Assembly (NCBI GenBank): GCA_903875045.1
Contig: CAIQUS010000221.1
Span: 1-51,974, forward strand
Length of the DNA: 51,974 nucleotides
Reading direction: 5' to 3'
DNA from: an uncultured Bacteroidales bacterium
GTDB taxonomy: Bacteria; Bacteroidota; Bacteroidia; Bacteroidales; FEN-979
This document shows, in pieces, positions 43,901 to 51,043 of the stretch (position 1 is its first letter; every line of letters begins with the position of its first letter). The position numbers and the translations under genes are program-made. The notes under the pieces were generated by a model. The model was not told where the DNA came from. It was given only the letters and a program-made list of their open reading frames with translations, and searched no databases.

Positions 43901-44069
43901 ACAAAGGAGCTCCGGGAGGATGGCCAACCTGGAGTTTGAATGCGGTGGCGATATACTCTCCACAATCCCACCAACTGGCTGTTGGCTCGATGGTTAGCAG
44001 GTAAACTGTTGATGCAATGATAAAAGTGACCCAACCGAAAATGTTGTTCAGCTTCTGAAAATTCTTCAT
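40998..44069 (-). CDS. DUF2723 membrane glycosyltransferase-like protein
   Basis: A 1023-residue membrane protein from ATG 44069; the frame is open to 44120, but the family start is MKNFQKLNNIFGW. The first half has about ten helices and the family block LLTIEPTASWWDCGEYIA followed by GHPPGAPLFQMLGRFF, typical of DUF2723, a GT-C-type fold related to eukaryotic TMEM260 (a protein O-mannosyltransferase). The Asp of DCGE is the expected catalytic residue. The C-terminal half is soluble, with TPR-like helices after AQSLLAQGKKKEAIEML. In this phylum it is a common, poorly studied family; O-glycosylation of secreted proteins is a fair inference. Confidence 0.88.
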   Translation of the reverse strand: MKNFQKLNNIFGWVTFIIASTVYLLTIEPTASWWDCGEYIATAFKLQVGHPPGAPLFQMLGRFFSLFAFGDVSHVAMMVNIMSALSSSFCILFLFWSIVLFAKKIVAPKGEMTTTGQMLTVFGAAFIGSMAYTFSDTFWFSAVEGEVYAMSSFFTAISFWAILKWEDVADEKHSYRWLVLIAFMMGLAIGVHLLNLLVIPATCMVYYYKKFKNPNWGGMLVTFILSILILAFVMFLIIPGMVQLSGKFELAFVNGFGMPFNTGTVIFFALLIGLIIWGLYFTRKKGMTLLNTIVLAFAFILIGYSSFIMLVIRANADTPINENAPKDAVSLLSYLNREQYGDFPIAYGQYYNAPIVDYADGNPVYQKDTTSGKYIIIDNRKGTVPVWDPKFTTLFPRMWSNQRRGSADFYKKWGGEGIPVEVTSQDGKPETLNRPTFGENLKYFFSYQIGHMYIRYFMWNFAGRQNDVQGYGSLEDGNWISGIPFLDKARLGNDQTNMPDSKKNRAANKYYMLPLFLGLIGFFFHAGKDYKGTMIISLLFIMTGLAILVYLNQQPYEPRERDYAYAASFYAFSIWIGLGIIPLINFLKRKMSENLAIAIVFGICLLLVPGIMAKENWDDHDRSGKYACRDFAANYLKSCGPQGILFTNGDNDTFPLWYDQEVEGIGTDVRVVNLMLASGPWYINQLYKKAYNSDPIPLSLSQEQYRQGTNDILPFYDIGLRGYVELKDMIDFIKSDDPQSFLTLQNGDKMKFFPSKKVKITVDSAACVRYGIVPKHLRGKMVDSIYWTIKSNQLYKNDLMLLDLLASNKWKRPLYFAAPSSVSHCVAIDSFCLVQGWVYKFMPVKADPNDYIQGMGGVDALSSYDIFKNNCAWGNLNDPHVYVDPESLNNAVRPKTNLMRVAQSLLAQGKKKEAIEMLDIYIKYFPDSKVPYDMYMLPFAEIYYKAGAPDKANKLVERVTEICSQNLDYYYSFSPANTQYFEQDVQTALGIMKRMSMVASENKQPELAAKIDTLFNLKIKAFK

Positions 44070-44173
44070 AGAAAAGTATTTATCCGGGATTATGCTGCGA
44101 AAGTACAAATTTACCGGCAAAAACGGCCATGATTTTTTTTCACATCAAAACAAACGCCGAAAGAAAAAAATTC

Positions 44174-44181
44174 TACCTTTG
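44174..44181 (+). promoter_or_regulatory. -7 box ahead of tRNA-Gln
   Basis: TACCTTTG matches TAnnTTTG, 46 bp upstream of the tRNA. Confidence 0.35.
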
Positions 44182-44189
44182 CAGCCTGA

Positions 44190-44221
44190 AAAATCGTAAA
44201 TCATAAATCGTAAATCGTAAT
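44190..44221. repeat. AAATCGT heptamer array before tRNA-Gln
   Basis: Four TCGTAAA-type units; same family as at 3500. Confidence 0.7.
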
Positions 44222-44227
44222 TCCCAC

Positions 44228-44298
44228 TGACCCATGGTGTAACGGCAGCACAAGAGATTTTGGTTCTCTCGGCCCAGGTTCGAATCCTGGTGGGTCAA
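44228..44298 (+). tRNA. tRNA-Gln, anticodon UUG
   Basis: A cloverleaf folds: acceptor TGACCCA/TGGGTCA, D arm GTGT...GCAC, anticodon stem AGAGA/TCTCT with loop TTTTGGT giving anticodon TTG (Gln, reads CAA), and T arm CCAGG-TTCGAAT-CCTGG. The discriminator is A at 44298. CCA is not encoded (ACA follows). It is alone, with its own terminator 14 bp downstream. Confidence 0.96.
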
Positions 44299-44312
44299 CA
44301 AAATATTATCGA

Positions 44313-44347
44313 AAACCTGAATAGACAACTATTCAGGTTTTTTTATT
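44313..44347 (+). terminator. Rho-independent terminator after tRNA-Gln
   Basis: A perfect 12-bp stem (AAACCTGAATAG / CTATTCAGGTTT), loop ACAA, then a T run. From here to 44749 (about 400 bp) no gene or repeat is supported. A TTTGTCG stretch and a TATCTTTA near 44591-44615 could be a poor promoter for the next gene. Confidence 0.9.
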
Positions 44348-44749
44348 GTCTTCTGTTTTGTAATGTTCCATTGGAGGGATTATAAGGTCGGGCTTTGATC
44401 TGCCCACCCCGGTGAGGTGAGTAGATTCGATCAAAACTACTTTTCCTGGTGAACTCAACTACCGTCCTCTCCAAAGGTTTAATCATCCTGGTTCCCCCGG
44501 GTTGACAAATTGGGATCTATTCAGATGGTTTTCAGGCTGAAAAGAAAGGGCAGTGTTGGGATATGATTTTTTTTGTAACCTAATGCACGTTTTGTCGTAA
44601 AATATTATATCTTTACCTCGAAATCAAATTCTAAATAAATTTTGAAATTGAACCGTATAAAAACCAAACATTATTTATTAGAATAGAGGAGTACCCATGT
44701 TAGTGGCTGATTACAAGCGTTTTCGGAACTAACATATTTTTTTTATGTA

Positions 44750-46915
44750 ATGAAAATATATTCTATGAAGCGAATATCGCTCGGAATATGTATCCTGATT
44801 TTGGCCATGGCAACCATGCCCGGCTATTGTATTGCCCTCCGGTTACCTCCTTCCGTTCAACAGCAAATTACCCCAACTTCCGCAGTATTTTCGGCTGAAG
44901 GTGTACATCCTGATACCATCAGATTGCAACACCCGGATGGTAAAAAAAGTGGCGGGGGCAGGCAACCAGGGGGTGCTGCAACGGTTACATTGACACCCAA
45001 CACCTCCGGGTACTGCATAGGTGACACCATATTCGTACCCATGTATGTTACGGGAAATAATATTTTTCTTTTTAATCTTACTATTCAATTTGATCGTTCC
45101 TTACTTCTGCCTGTGGGCTCAGGCAATGACGCCGGATGGGCCAACGTGATGGATGGTTTTGGGGTACTTGCAAATTACGAGTATGCCACTGACATTCTTT
45201 ATCTCGATATAATGGGGTCATCCAATGGGGCCAATTTTAACGGTGAAAAAATCATTGATCTTGCATTTACCTATCTGGGAAGCACCTCAACATTCCATTT
45301 TCGCAGATTTCCGGATCCTGAACCTCCTCCCTGGTGCCAGGTATTTGATGAATATGGTATTGGCCTTGATGTCACCTACACTGATTGTATCCTCGTCCCC
45401 AACCCGCTGGTTCTGGGAGATCCGGCATTCACCGCAGGTGCCGATACAGTTTGCCAGAATGCCGGAGACGAGACATATACTGCAACCTCCGTAAACAGCG
45501 ACAGTATCACCTTTACTGTGTCACCTGTTGCAGCAGGTACCATCAGCGCCTCTGGAAACTTCAGCGCGATCATGAACTGGGATGCTGCATTTTCCGGAAC
45601 AGCCACCATTACCGCCAAAGCATGGGGGTGCGGTTTACCAAAAACGGTAGACACGGTGGTCACGGTCAAACCGTTGCCTTGTTCGATTACCGGTGCCAGC
45701 GAGGTGTGCGCGCTCTCCACCGGCCATATTTTTACAGCACCGGCAGGCATGGCTACCTATTCATGGACCATTTCGGGATTGGGAAGCATCAGCGGAGCCA
45801 CCAACGGCTCAACCATAAGTGTGAATGCAGGAGCAAGCTGTCATGATTCATTGATAATTTCGACTACGATCACCAACAGTACCGGATGTGTTTCCACCTG
45901 TTCCAGGACAATACTGGTACAGGATACCACCCACCCGGTCATTACGAGTTGCCCGGCCAACCAGGACACCCTTGCTGATGTGGGTGAGCTATACGCTTCC
46001 ATCACCCTGCCGGCACCTGTTTACACCGACAATTGTACTGCTCCGGCAAGTATGGTCGTTGCGTGGGCGATGACAGGTGCAACTGGTTGGAGTGGAAGTT
46101 CCTTACCAGTTTCCACTACGTGCAACATCGGCACCACCATCGTTACTTACACTATTACCGATGCGTGTGGCAATTCGACAAGTTGTTCGTTTACCGTTGT
46201 GGTTGGTGCCATTCCGCCGGTTATAACCCCACCCGGTGATATTTCTGTACCTGCCGATGACGGGTTGTGTTCCGCAAATCTCGATCCCGGCTCTCCAACC
46301 CTGAATGCCGGAACATTGCCTGTTTCCTACACATGGGCAATGACAGGTGTTACAACAGGTTCGGGCAGTGGTGACGTCATTGGCAGCTACACCTTTAATG
46401 TCGGTGTAACCACCATTACCTGGACAGCTACGAATGCCGGGGGCAGCTACTCTGCTCCCCAAACCATTACGGTAACAGATGACCAGATACCAGCATTTAC
46501 TCCCCCTTCAGCACAAACTTTTTGTGTGGAAAACATTTCAACAGCCATATTTGATGAGCCAACCACGGATATAACCCCCGAACGGCCTGAGTATTTTCTT
46601 TTTACCACAGGGGATACCCGCATAAATCTTGACCCTTCAACTTTCCTGGATAACTGCCCACTTTTATGCGGCGCTCAAGTACGGTGGCGGATCACATTTT
46701 CGGGTGGTACTACCTTTTTCCCACCACTTCCGGCATTGTATAATGTTGGCCAGCCGTCGGCATATCCCGGCAGTTTCCAGTTGCCCGGTTCACCTTTCGG
46801 CGATGTGGTTCATACCATCAGTTACTGGATCGTTGATTGCCATGGAAATGTTTCACTACCACAAACTATCATCATCACCATTAAACCACGGCCCGATATT
46901 ATTAAATCACCATAA
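44750..46915 (+). CDS. Secreted cohesin-like/HYR-domain protein
   Basis: A 721-residue exported protein. Signal peptide (about 1-29, ending GYCIA). Residues about 82-220 look like a cohesin-type beta-sandwich (VTLTPNTSGYCIGDTIFVPM, then NLTIQFDRSLLLP). Then come PKD-like repeats with paired Cys and two HYR-like modules containing AWAMTGATGWSGSS and TWAMTGVTTGSGSG. It ends TIKPRPDIIKSP with no type IX sorting domain. First of a row of secreted Ig-like proteins; the function is likely surface adhesion or structure, but unproved. The start could also be ATG 44765. Confidence 0.72.
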   Translation: MKIYSMKRISLGICILILAMATMPGYCIALRLPPSVQQQITPTSAVFSAEGVHPDTIRLQHPDGKKSGGGRQPGGAATVTLTPNTSGYCIGDTIFVPMYVTGNNIFLFNLTIQFDRSLLLPVGSGNDAGWANVMDGFGVLANYEYATDILYLDIMGSSNGANFNGEKIIDLAFTYLGSTSTFHFRRFPDPEPPPWCQVFDEYGIGLDVTYTDCILVPNPLVLGDPAFTAGADTVCQNAGDETYTATSVNSDSITFTVSPVAAGTISASGNFSAIMNWDAAFSGTATITAKAWGCGLPKTVDTVVTVKPLPCSITGASEVCALSTGHIFTAPAGMATYSWTISGLGSISGATNGSTISVNAGASCHDSLIISTTITNSTGCVSTCSRTILVQDTTHPVITSCPANQDTLADVGELYASITLPAPVYTDNCTAPASMVVAWAMTGATGWSGSSLPVSTTCNIGTTIVTYTITDACGNSTSCSFTVVVGAIPPVITPPGDISVPADDGLCSANLDPGSPTLNAGTLPVSYTWAMTGVTTGSGSGDVIGSYTFNVGVTTITWTATNAGGSYSAPQTITVTDDQIPAFTPPSAQTFCVENISTAIFDEPTTDITPERPEYFLFTTGDTRINLDPSTFLDNCPLLCGAQVRWRITFSGGTTFFPPLPALYNVGQPSAYPGSFQLPGSPFGDVVHTISYWIVDCHGNVSLPQTIIITIKPRPDIIKSP

Positions 46916-46961
46916 TAAACATAAGTATAACGAAAAATGACGCCTATGAAGCAGGGAATGA

Positions 46962-47043
46962 AAACAATGTAAACAATGTAAACAATGCTAACAATACTAA
47001 CAATACTAACAATGCTAACAATGCCAACAATGCCAAGAATGTT
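46962..47043. repeat. AACAATRCT nonamer array
   Basis: Eight 9-bp units, AACAATGCT/AACAATACT/AACAATGCC, follow the cohesin-like gene. In one frame this reads Asn-Asn-Ala/Thr, but that frame has no start codon. Confidence 0.9.
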
Positions 47044-47130
47044 GAAAAGCTGGCAACACGTAACACATAATCAATTAATTACTTAATCACCTATTTATTA
47101 TTTTATTATTAACCTTTAAATTAAACCAAA

Positions 47131-48132
47131 ATGAAAAAGCAACTATTATTAGTCCTCTTACTGGCATTGTTTGCCGGTATCACCTCAGTGAATGCACAGA
47201 ACTGTACTCCAGGACCTTTAGCACCAGTTCCAGGAGTACCGTATAACTATTCAGCCACTATTGCTGGTAGTGGGTATGACGGAACCGGCCCGTTTACCTG
47301 GTATGTAACCACAAACCCTAACTTACTAAGTGCAACAGGTGTCGTTACCAACGGAGGTGGTGAAATCATCGCAACGGGTGCCGGTGCATACAATACCCCG
47401 ATAAATGGGGCAAATGCAATAACCATTGAATGGACATCGCAGGCAATCATTAATGCGACATCGACTCCCTATTACCTAGTTATAAAATACTCTCAGGACA
47501 ATTCAACACCCCCCCCGACGTGTACTGCAATGAACATGAAGGTATGGCAGATTAAGCCGATCAATAAGTTTTTACTTGCCATTAACAGTTTTTCAGGGGC
47601 AATTGGAAAGGACGGTGTTTATTGTGCAGCCGATATAACAGGTGCGGTGGTTAATACTCCTGCCACCCCTACTGTTACATACACTTATGGAGAAAATACA
47701 CTGTACGCAGAAGTAACCGCATCTTATTATGCCGGACCATGGTTGCCGTCCTTCCAGATATCCGGGTTGGAGGTTGATCAGTCAATTACCAGTGTAACCT
47801 GGGATGTTGCTCCAGGCGGCGCCTATGCAAATACAACGACACTTAATGCCGGGGTTTATACCTCAAACAGTAATGCAACGGCAGCGTATGATGGGTCTAC
47901 CAAACTCTATGTCAAGGTTGTAATCGCAAATAACAACTTTGAAAATCTGGCAGATAATGCGATCAAAATCGCTGTAGACGGAATCATCCCCGGAACCCCA
48001 CCTTTGAACGATGTTATTTCGAATGCTGATTGCAACCCGGAAGTTGCATTTGGTAAGAATGTTGATCAAACCATCAAGGCTCGTCCAACGATTACCGAAG
48101 GTACCGGAACATTTATACCTAAAAATCCATAA
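47131..48132 (+). CDS. Secreted Ig-like domain protein
   Basis: A 333-residue exported protein not assignable to a named family. Clear signal peptide (1-23, ending SVNAQ). The N-terminal part, PLAPVPGVPYNYSATIAGSG and then TWYVTTNP, reads like a PKD/Ig-type beta-sandwich with a Cys pair (NCTPG...TCTAMN). A second, acidic beta-rich part follows (TYTYGENTLYAEVTASY). It ends KARPTITEGTGTFIPKNP. No membrane anchor, lipobox or T9SS sorting signal is visible. It stands 215 bp after the cohesin-like gene and is followed by a structured region. Confidence 0.7.
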   Translation: MKKQLLLVLLLALFAGITSVNAQNCTPGPLAPVPGVPYNYSATIAGSGYDGTGPFTWYVTTNPNLLSATGVVTNGGGEIIATGAGAYNTPINGANAITIEWTSQAIINATSTPYYLVIKYSQDNSTPPPTCTAMNMKVWQIKPINKFLLAINSFSGAIGKDGVYCAADITGAVVNTPATPTVTYTYGENTLYAEVTASYYAGPWLPSFQISGLEVDQSITSVTWDVAPGGAYANTTTLNAGVYTSNSNATAAYDGSTKLYVKVVIANNNFENLADNAIKIAVDGIIPGTPPLNDVISNADCNPEVAFGKNVDQTIKARPTITEGTGTFIPKNP

Positions 48133-48179
48133 TTCATAGAGGAATTACAGGATAAACTTGCTTGTTGCTTTTTCAACCA

Positions 48180-48236
48180 GCCTTTCTTTCCGGTCGGGTA
48201 TTGCCCGGCCGGAGGGGAGCGCGGGTGCTGAAAGGC
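48180..48236. other. Structured element after the 333-residue gene
   Basis: An outer GCCTTTC/GAAAGGC pair (48180-48186, 48230-48236) encloses an inner 9-bp hairpin (CCGGTCGGG/CCCGGCCGG, one G-U pair, 48190-48212) and the G-rich loop AGGGGAGCGCGGG. No T run follows. It may be an RNA processing or stability structure, or a weak terminator. Confidence 0.45.
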
Positions 48237-48275
48237 ATTTAAGTATTTATTTATTTGGCAGTTAACTTTCTATTA

Positions 48276-48608
48276 ATGGAAAGAATATTTAACAAAGACG
48301 GACCCGGCTTTGAAGCAGGGGATCTGAACCCAAGGCAGCCACGTGACGGAATTGAAAGAATGCCGCGCGATGGAATTGCAAAAATGCCACGCGATGGGAT
48401 TTACAGAATTCCCCGTGATGGGATTAACCTACTCACAGCCGACGGAAAAGGCAGAATGCCACGAGATGGGATTAACAGACCACCTCCTGACGGAAATGGC
48501 AAAATGCCACGAGATGGAACCATGGAAATTTCAAGTGAGGTGAGCGCAGGAAAGCCGTGTGGAAAAGTGATACTATCAATTATAAAATACTCATATACAA
48601 TGGGATGA
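48276..48608 (+). CDS. Octapeptide-repeat protein (xPRDGIxR), unknown function
   Basis: A 110-residue protein from ATG 48276 (a TTG at 48255 would add seven residues). Residues 21-84 are eight consecutive octads: QPRDGIER, MPRDGIAK, MPRDGIYR, IPRDGINL, LTADGKGR, MPRDGINR, PPPDGNGK, MPRDGTME. Asp-Gly is kept in every octad. Codons for the conserved residues vary: Pro uses CCA, CCG, CCC and CCT, Arg CGT, CGC and CGA. Such synonymous change points to selection on the protein, not on the DNA repeat. It has no signal peptide; the C-terminus (SAGKPCGKVILSIIKYSYTMG region) is mildly hydrophobic. I recognise no family. Possible: a structural repeat or multi-core peptide precursor. Confidence 0.62.
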   Translation: MERIFNKDGPGFEAGDLNPRQPRDGIERMPRDGIAKMPRDGIYRIPRDGINLLTADGKGRMPRDGINRPPPDGNGKMPRDGTMEISSEVSAGKPCGKVILSIIKYSYTMG

Positions 48609-48631
48609 ATGGGGCGTGGAAGGTTGTGAGT

Positions 48632-48716
48632 GAGAATTGAAATTAGAAATTAGAAATTGGAAATTGGAAATTGGAAATTAGAAATTAGAAATTGGACATT
48701 AGAAATTGGAAAATGG
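48632..48716. repeat. AAATTAG/AAATTGG heptamer array
   Basis: About ten 7-bp units, purine-rich on this strand. Similar AAATTTG pieces stand at 27735 and 49752. Confidence 0.85.
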
Positions 48717-48753
48717 GAAAGATAATTGGATTTACAAATGCTGGCTATCAGCA

Positions 48754-48808
48754 AAATCGTAAATCGTAATTCGTAATTCGTAATTCGTAAATCATAAATA
48801 GTAAATAG
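48754..48808. repeat. TCGTAAA/TCGTAAT heptamer array
   Basis: Seven 7-bp units just before the next secreted-protein gene, ending four bases before its predicted start. Confidence 0.8.
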
Positions 48809-48812
48809 CTGC

Positions 48813-49469
48813 TTGAGCCGCTCTAAACACATATTCCTTCGTCTGCTGATGGTATTCATACCGTTGCTGATGGCTGTGGCGCCCGCCATGGCTCAGAATA
48901 GTGTGTACGCAGGTCATGCGAGTGATCTAAGTGTCGTGCCCATCCCGGGAGACACTTACGTGTGGGAGCTTTACAAAGATATTACGGGCATCAATTTTGC
49001 CACCGACCCCGGAAATTGCCCGCCAGGTGACGCGTACTTTACCGGCCCTGCCACTGGTCCCGCCGTAAATGTAATGTGGGTAACGCCAGGTGTTTATTTC
49101 TTCAAGGTAACAGCTTCAAGAGCAGGCTGTACCATGAACCTGAAAGTTGGCAAAATGACTGTACTTGATTCGCTTCCAACGGCGACAATTCTCGACCCGC
49201 AACCATTATGTTCGGGCAGTACAGCCAATTTAACGGTGCAGTTAAACGGCACTCCTCCATGGAGTTTCACGTATACAGATGGAACAACTCCGGTAACAAT
49301 TAACGGAATTATGACAAGTCCATATTTATTGCCGGTAAGTCCGACAATAACAACAAATTATACGATCACAAGTGTTACCGATATATTTGGAACGAACAAC
49401 ATTCCTTCAAATACGGTCACATTAATTGTTAAACCAACACCAGTAACAAATCCGATCTGGCACAATTAA
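48813..49469 (+). CDS. Secreted PKD-like protein ending in NPIWHN
   Basis: A 218-residue exported protein. TTG at 48813 is preferred over ATG 48849, since it gives a full signal peptide (positive MSRSKH, hydrophobic core, cleavage after APAMAQ). The mature part has one Ig/PKD-like module (GDTYVWELYK, then NVMWVTPGVYFFKVTAS) and a second one from SGSTANLTVQLNG. It stops right after the last strand, at IVKPTPVTNPIWHN. The same terminal pattern ends the 304-residue protein downstream. Family name unknown; no T9SS sorting domain. The start sits immediately behind a heptamer array. Confidence 0.7.
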   Translation: MSRSKHIFLRLLMVFIPLLMAVAPAMAQNSVYAGHASDLSVVPIPGDTYVWELYKDITGINFATDPGNCPPGDAYFTGPATGPAVNVMWVTPGVYFFKVTASRAGCTMNLKVGKMTVLDSLPTATILDPQPLCSGSTANLTVQLNGTPPWSFTYTDGTTPVTINGIMTSPYLLPVSPTITTNYTITSVTDIFGTNNIPSNTVTLIVKPTPVTNPIWHN

Positions 49470-49538
49470 TATTCAAATTGAAGATAACAAACAAAAATAA
49501 AAATATAACCCTATGAAAACGATAAACAAAAAATATAA

Positions 49539-49763
49539 CCAAAATATGGAGATACAGCCACACACCGGGCGTTGGCTAAAATTATTATTGTTATGGATCA
49601 ATCATCAATGGGTTCGTTTAGCCCTTTCGAAACCAACAACAAACCAGGGGAATGCACCACCATTTGTACGACGATGGTACGGATGTAAGTATGGCCTCTG
49701 GCGACTAAATACAAAACCTATCCCGATACGAACGACAAGGTTCCGACGAAATTGAAAATTTGA
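49539..49763 (+). pseudogene. Decayed short ORF, reading frame broken
   Basis: A natural-looking frame can be followed in pieces: one frame gives ALAKIIIVMDQSSMGSFSPF and, from 49641, NKPGECTTIC; the next frame gives YDDGTDVSMASGD (about 49667-49705); then the first frame resumes with TKYKTYPDTNDKVPTKL up to TGA 49761. A stop at 49686 breaks the first frame and a stop at 49706 the second. Two compensating shifts would restore a single protein. Either a pseudogene or sequence errors. The open 80-residue frame in the third register (49513-49755) is Arg/Trp-rich and reads like a shadow. Confidence 0.35.
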
Positions 49764-49824
49764 ACATTTGAAAATTAAAAACTTAAAATAAATACTTAAA
49801 AATTAACCAATTAATCTATTTTTT

Positions 49825-50739
49825 ATGAAAACAAAAGTAAATTTTATGAGGATGCTGCTGATCGCAGTGCTATTAGCAAGTGTTGCCGGGACAATGGCAC
49901 AGAATCAAAGTCTGACCCAAACCGTTTGCGTGGGTAGTCAGGTTTATAGTGTTGACGATATTGCCGGCGCAACTTTTACGTGGACCATATCAGGTGGTGG
50001 AACATTCACTCCGCCAAGCACATCCAATACCATTACCGTAAACTGGACAACTCCGGGAACCGGCTATACACTTTCGGTATTTTCAACACTCAACGGATGC
50101 CAGGGCAACACACAATCTGTGACAGTAAATGTTGTTGAGCAACCAGTTGGCCCGACATTAGCACTCAAAACACCTGATGTTATAAGTTTCTGTGAAGGTG
50201 CATATCCCAACGTGTCTGCCACATTTACCGCCGGAAGTGGCGGAGTTGGATGTACCGATGAATTCCAATACAGGATCGATGGCGGTGCATGGGTAGTATA
50301 TACCTCAGGTGCGCTTATCAGCACCGCCGGCGCTACCAGTCTGATTGAAATTCAGGGACGGCGTAATGGATGTACGCCTAGTTTAGGTTGTACAGGAACC
50401 GATTGGACGACGCTTGCAAGCTGGGCCATCACCACAACTCTGCCAGTCACCGTAACCGTCGTAGCCGATCCTAACCCGGTTTGCGCAGGGGCACAGGTCA
50501 CCTTTACTGCAACTGTGCAGAATGGTGGCTTAACACCAATCTACGTATGGAGTGTAAACGGTGCTGTTGATCCGCTTGCAACTGGAAGCACATATACCTA
50601 TACTCCGGCTAACGGAGATTTGGTTGTATGTTCTGTAACCTCCAGCGAAACTTGCGGATCACCGAAACCTGCTATTTCGAATACCATCACGATGGTTGTC
50701 AAGCCGCTGCCAGTCACTTCGCCAATCTGGCATAACTAG
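49825..50739 (+). CDS. Secreted PKD/Ig-like protein ending in SPIWHN
   Basis: A 304-residue exported protein with a clear signal peptide (about 1-25, ending TMAQ). Three beta-sandwich modules can be seen: QTVCVGSQVYSVDDI to SVTVNVV, EGAYPNVSATFTAGSG to ITTTLP, and PVCAGAQVTFTATVQNGG to TITMVVK. Cys pairs recur, as in PKD-like domains of Bacteroidota surface proteins. The end, VVKPLPVTSPIWHN, shares its pattern with the 218-residue protein. Its first module resembles that of the partial gene at 51044. No sorting domain or lipid anchor. The ATG was chosen because the signal starts there. Confidence 0.75.
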   Translation: MKTKVNFMRMLLIAVLLASVAGTMAQNQSLTQTVCVGSQVYSVDDIAGATFTWTISGGGTFTPPSTSNTITVNWTTPGTGYTLSVFSTLNGCQGNTQSVTVNVVEQPVGPTLALKTPDVISFCEGAYPNVSATFTAGSGGVGCTDEFQYRIDGGAWVVYTSGALISTAGATSLIEIQGRRNGCTPSLGCTGTDWTTLASWAITTTLPVTVTVVADPNPVCAGAQVTFTATVQNGGLTPIYVWSVNGAVDPLATGSTYTYTPANGDLVVCSVTSSETCGSPKPAISNTITMVVKPLPVTSPIWHN

Positions 50740-51043
50740 AAATGCAATGAATTGTATAACCAGCAAAGGAACAGGCAGGGCTTCGTCCTGCAATGGCAAA
50801 GTACCTCCGGGAAGGAGACCTGCCTGTCCGATGCGCTATATATATAATGGTGTAGGATAATAAAACATATCCCAGCTGCATCATGCTGCCTGCCACTGTC
50901 CGGGTTACTAGTCAAGTAACCTGCTGATGGGTTGTTTGATGCTGCCTTAGCGAGGCGCATATTTTTGGCCTCGTAAAGGCAATGTGTGTGTGCCGGTAAG
51001 GCCGCCATCTGAGTTGCTAAACCAATCTCGGATGGCAATCTGA
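50740..51043. other. Intergenic region with three hairpins
   Basis: No gene is supported in these 304 bp. Three inverted repeats stand out: GCAGGGC/GTCCTGC (about 50786-50804), GGTTACT/AGTAACC (50903-50921) and GCCATCTGAG/CTCGGATGGC (51004-51036). The last one ends 7 bp before the ATG of the next gene. Confidence 0.5.

Noticed and set aside
43494-43997. Plus-strand 167-residue frame
   Set aside because: Lies fully inside the DUF2723 gene; no domain, composition of a shadow.
44299-44749. Riboswitch or small RNA in the gap after tRNA-Gln
   Set aside because: Apart from the tRNA terminator, no conserved structure or promoter was recognised.
48343-48543. Second open frame through the octad region
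   Set aside because: The 24-bp period keeps other frames open by itself; third-position variation supports only the xPRDGI frame.
49513-49755. Open 80-residue frame starting MKTINKKYNQN
   Set aside because: Arg/Trp-rich composition, no signal or domain, and another register of the same DNA reads more like protein. Treated as a shadow of a decayed ORF.
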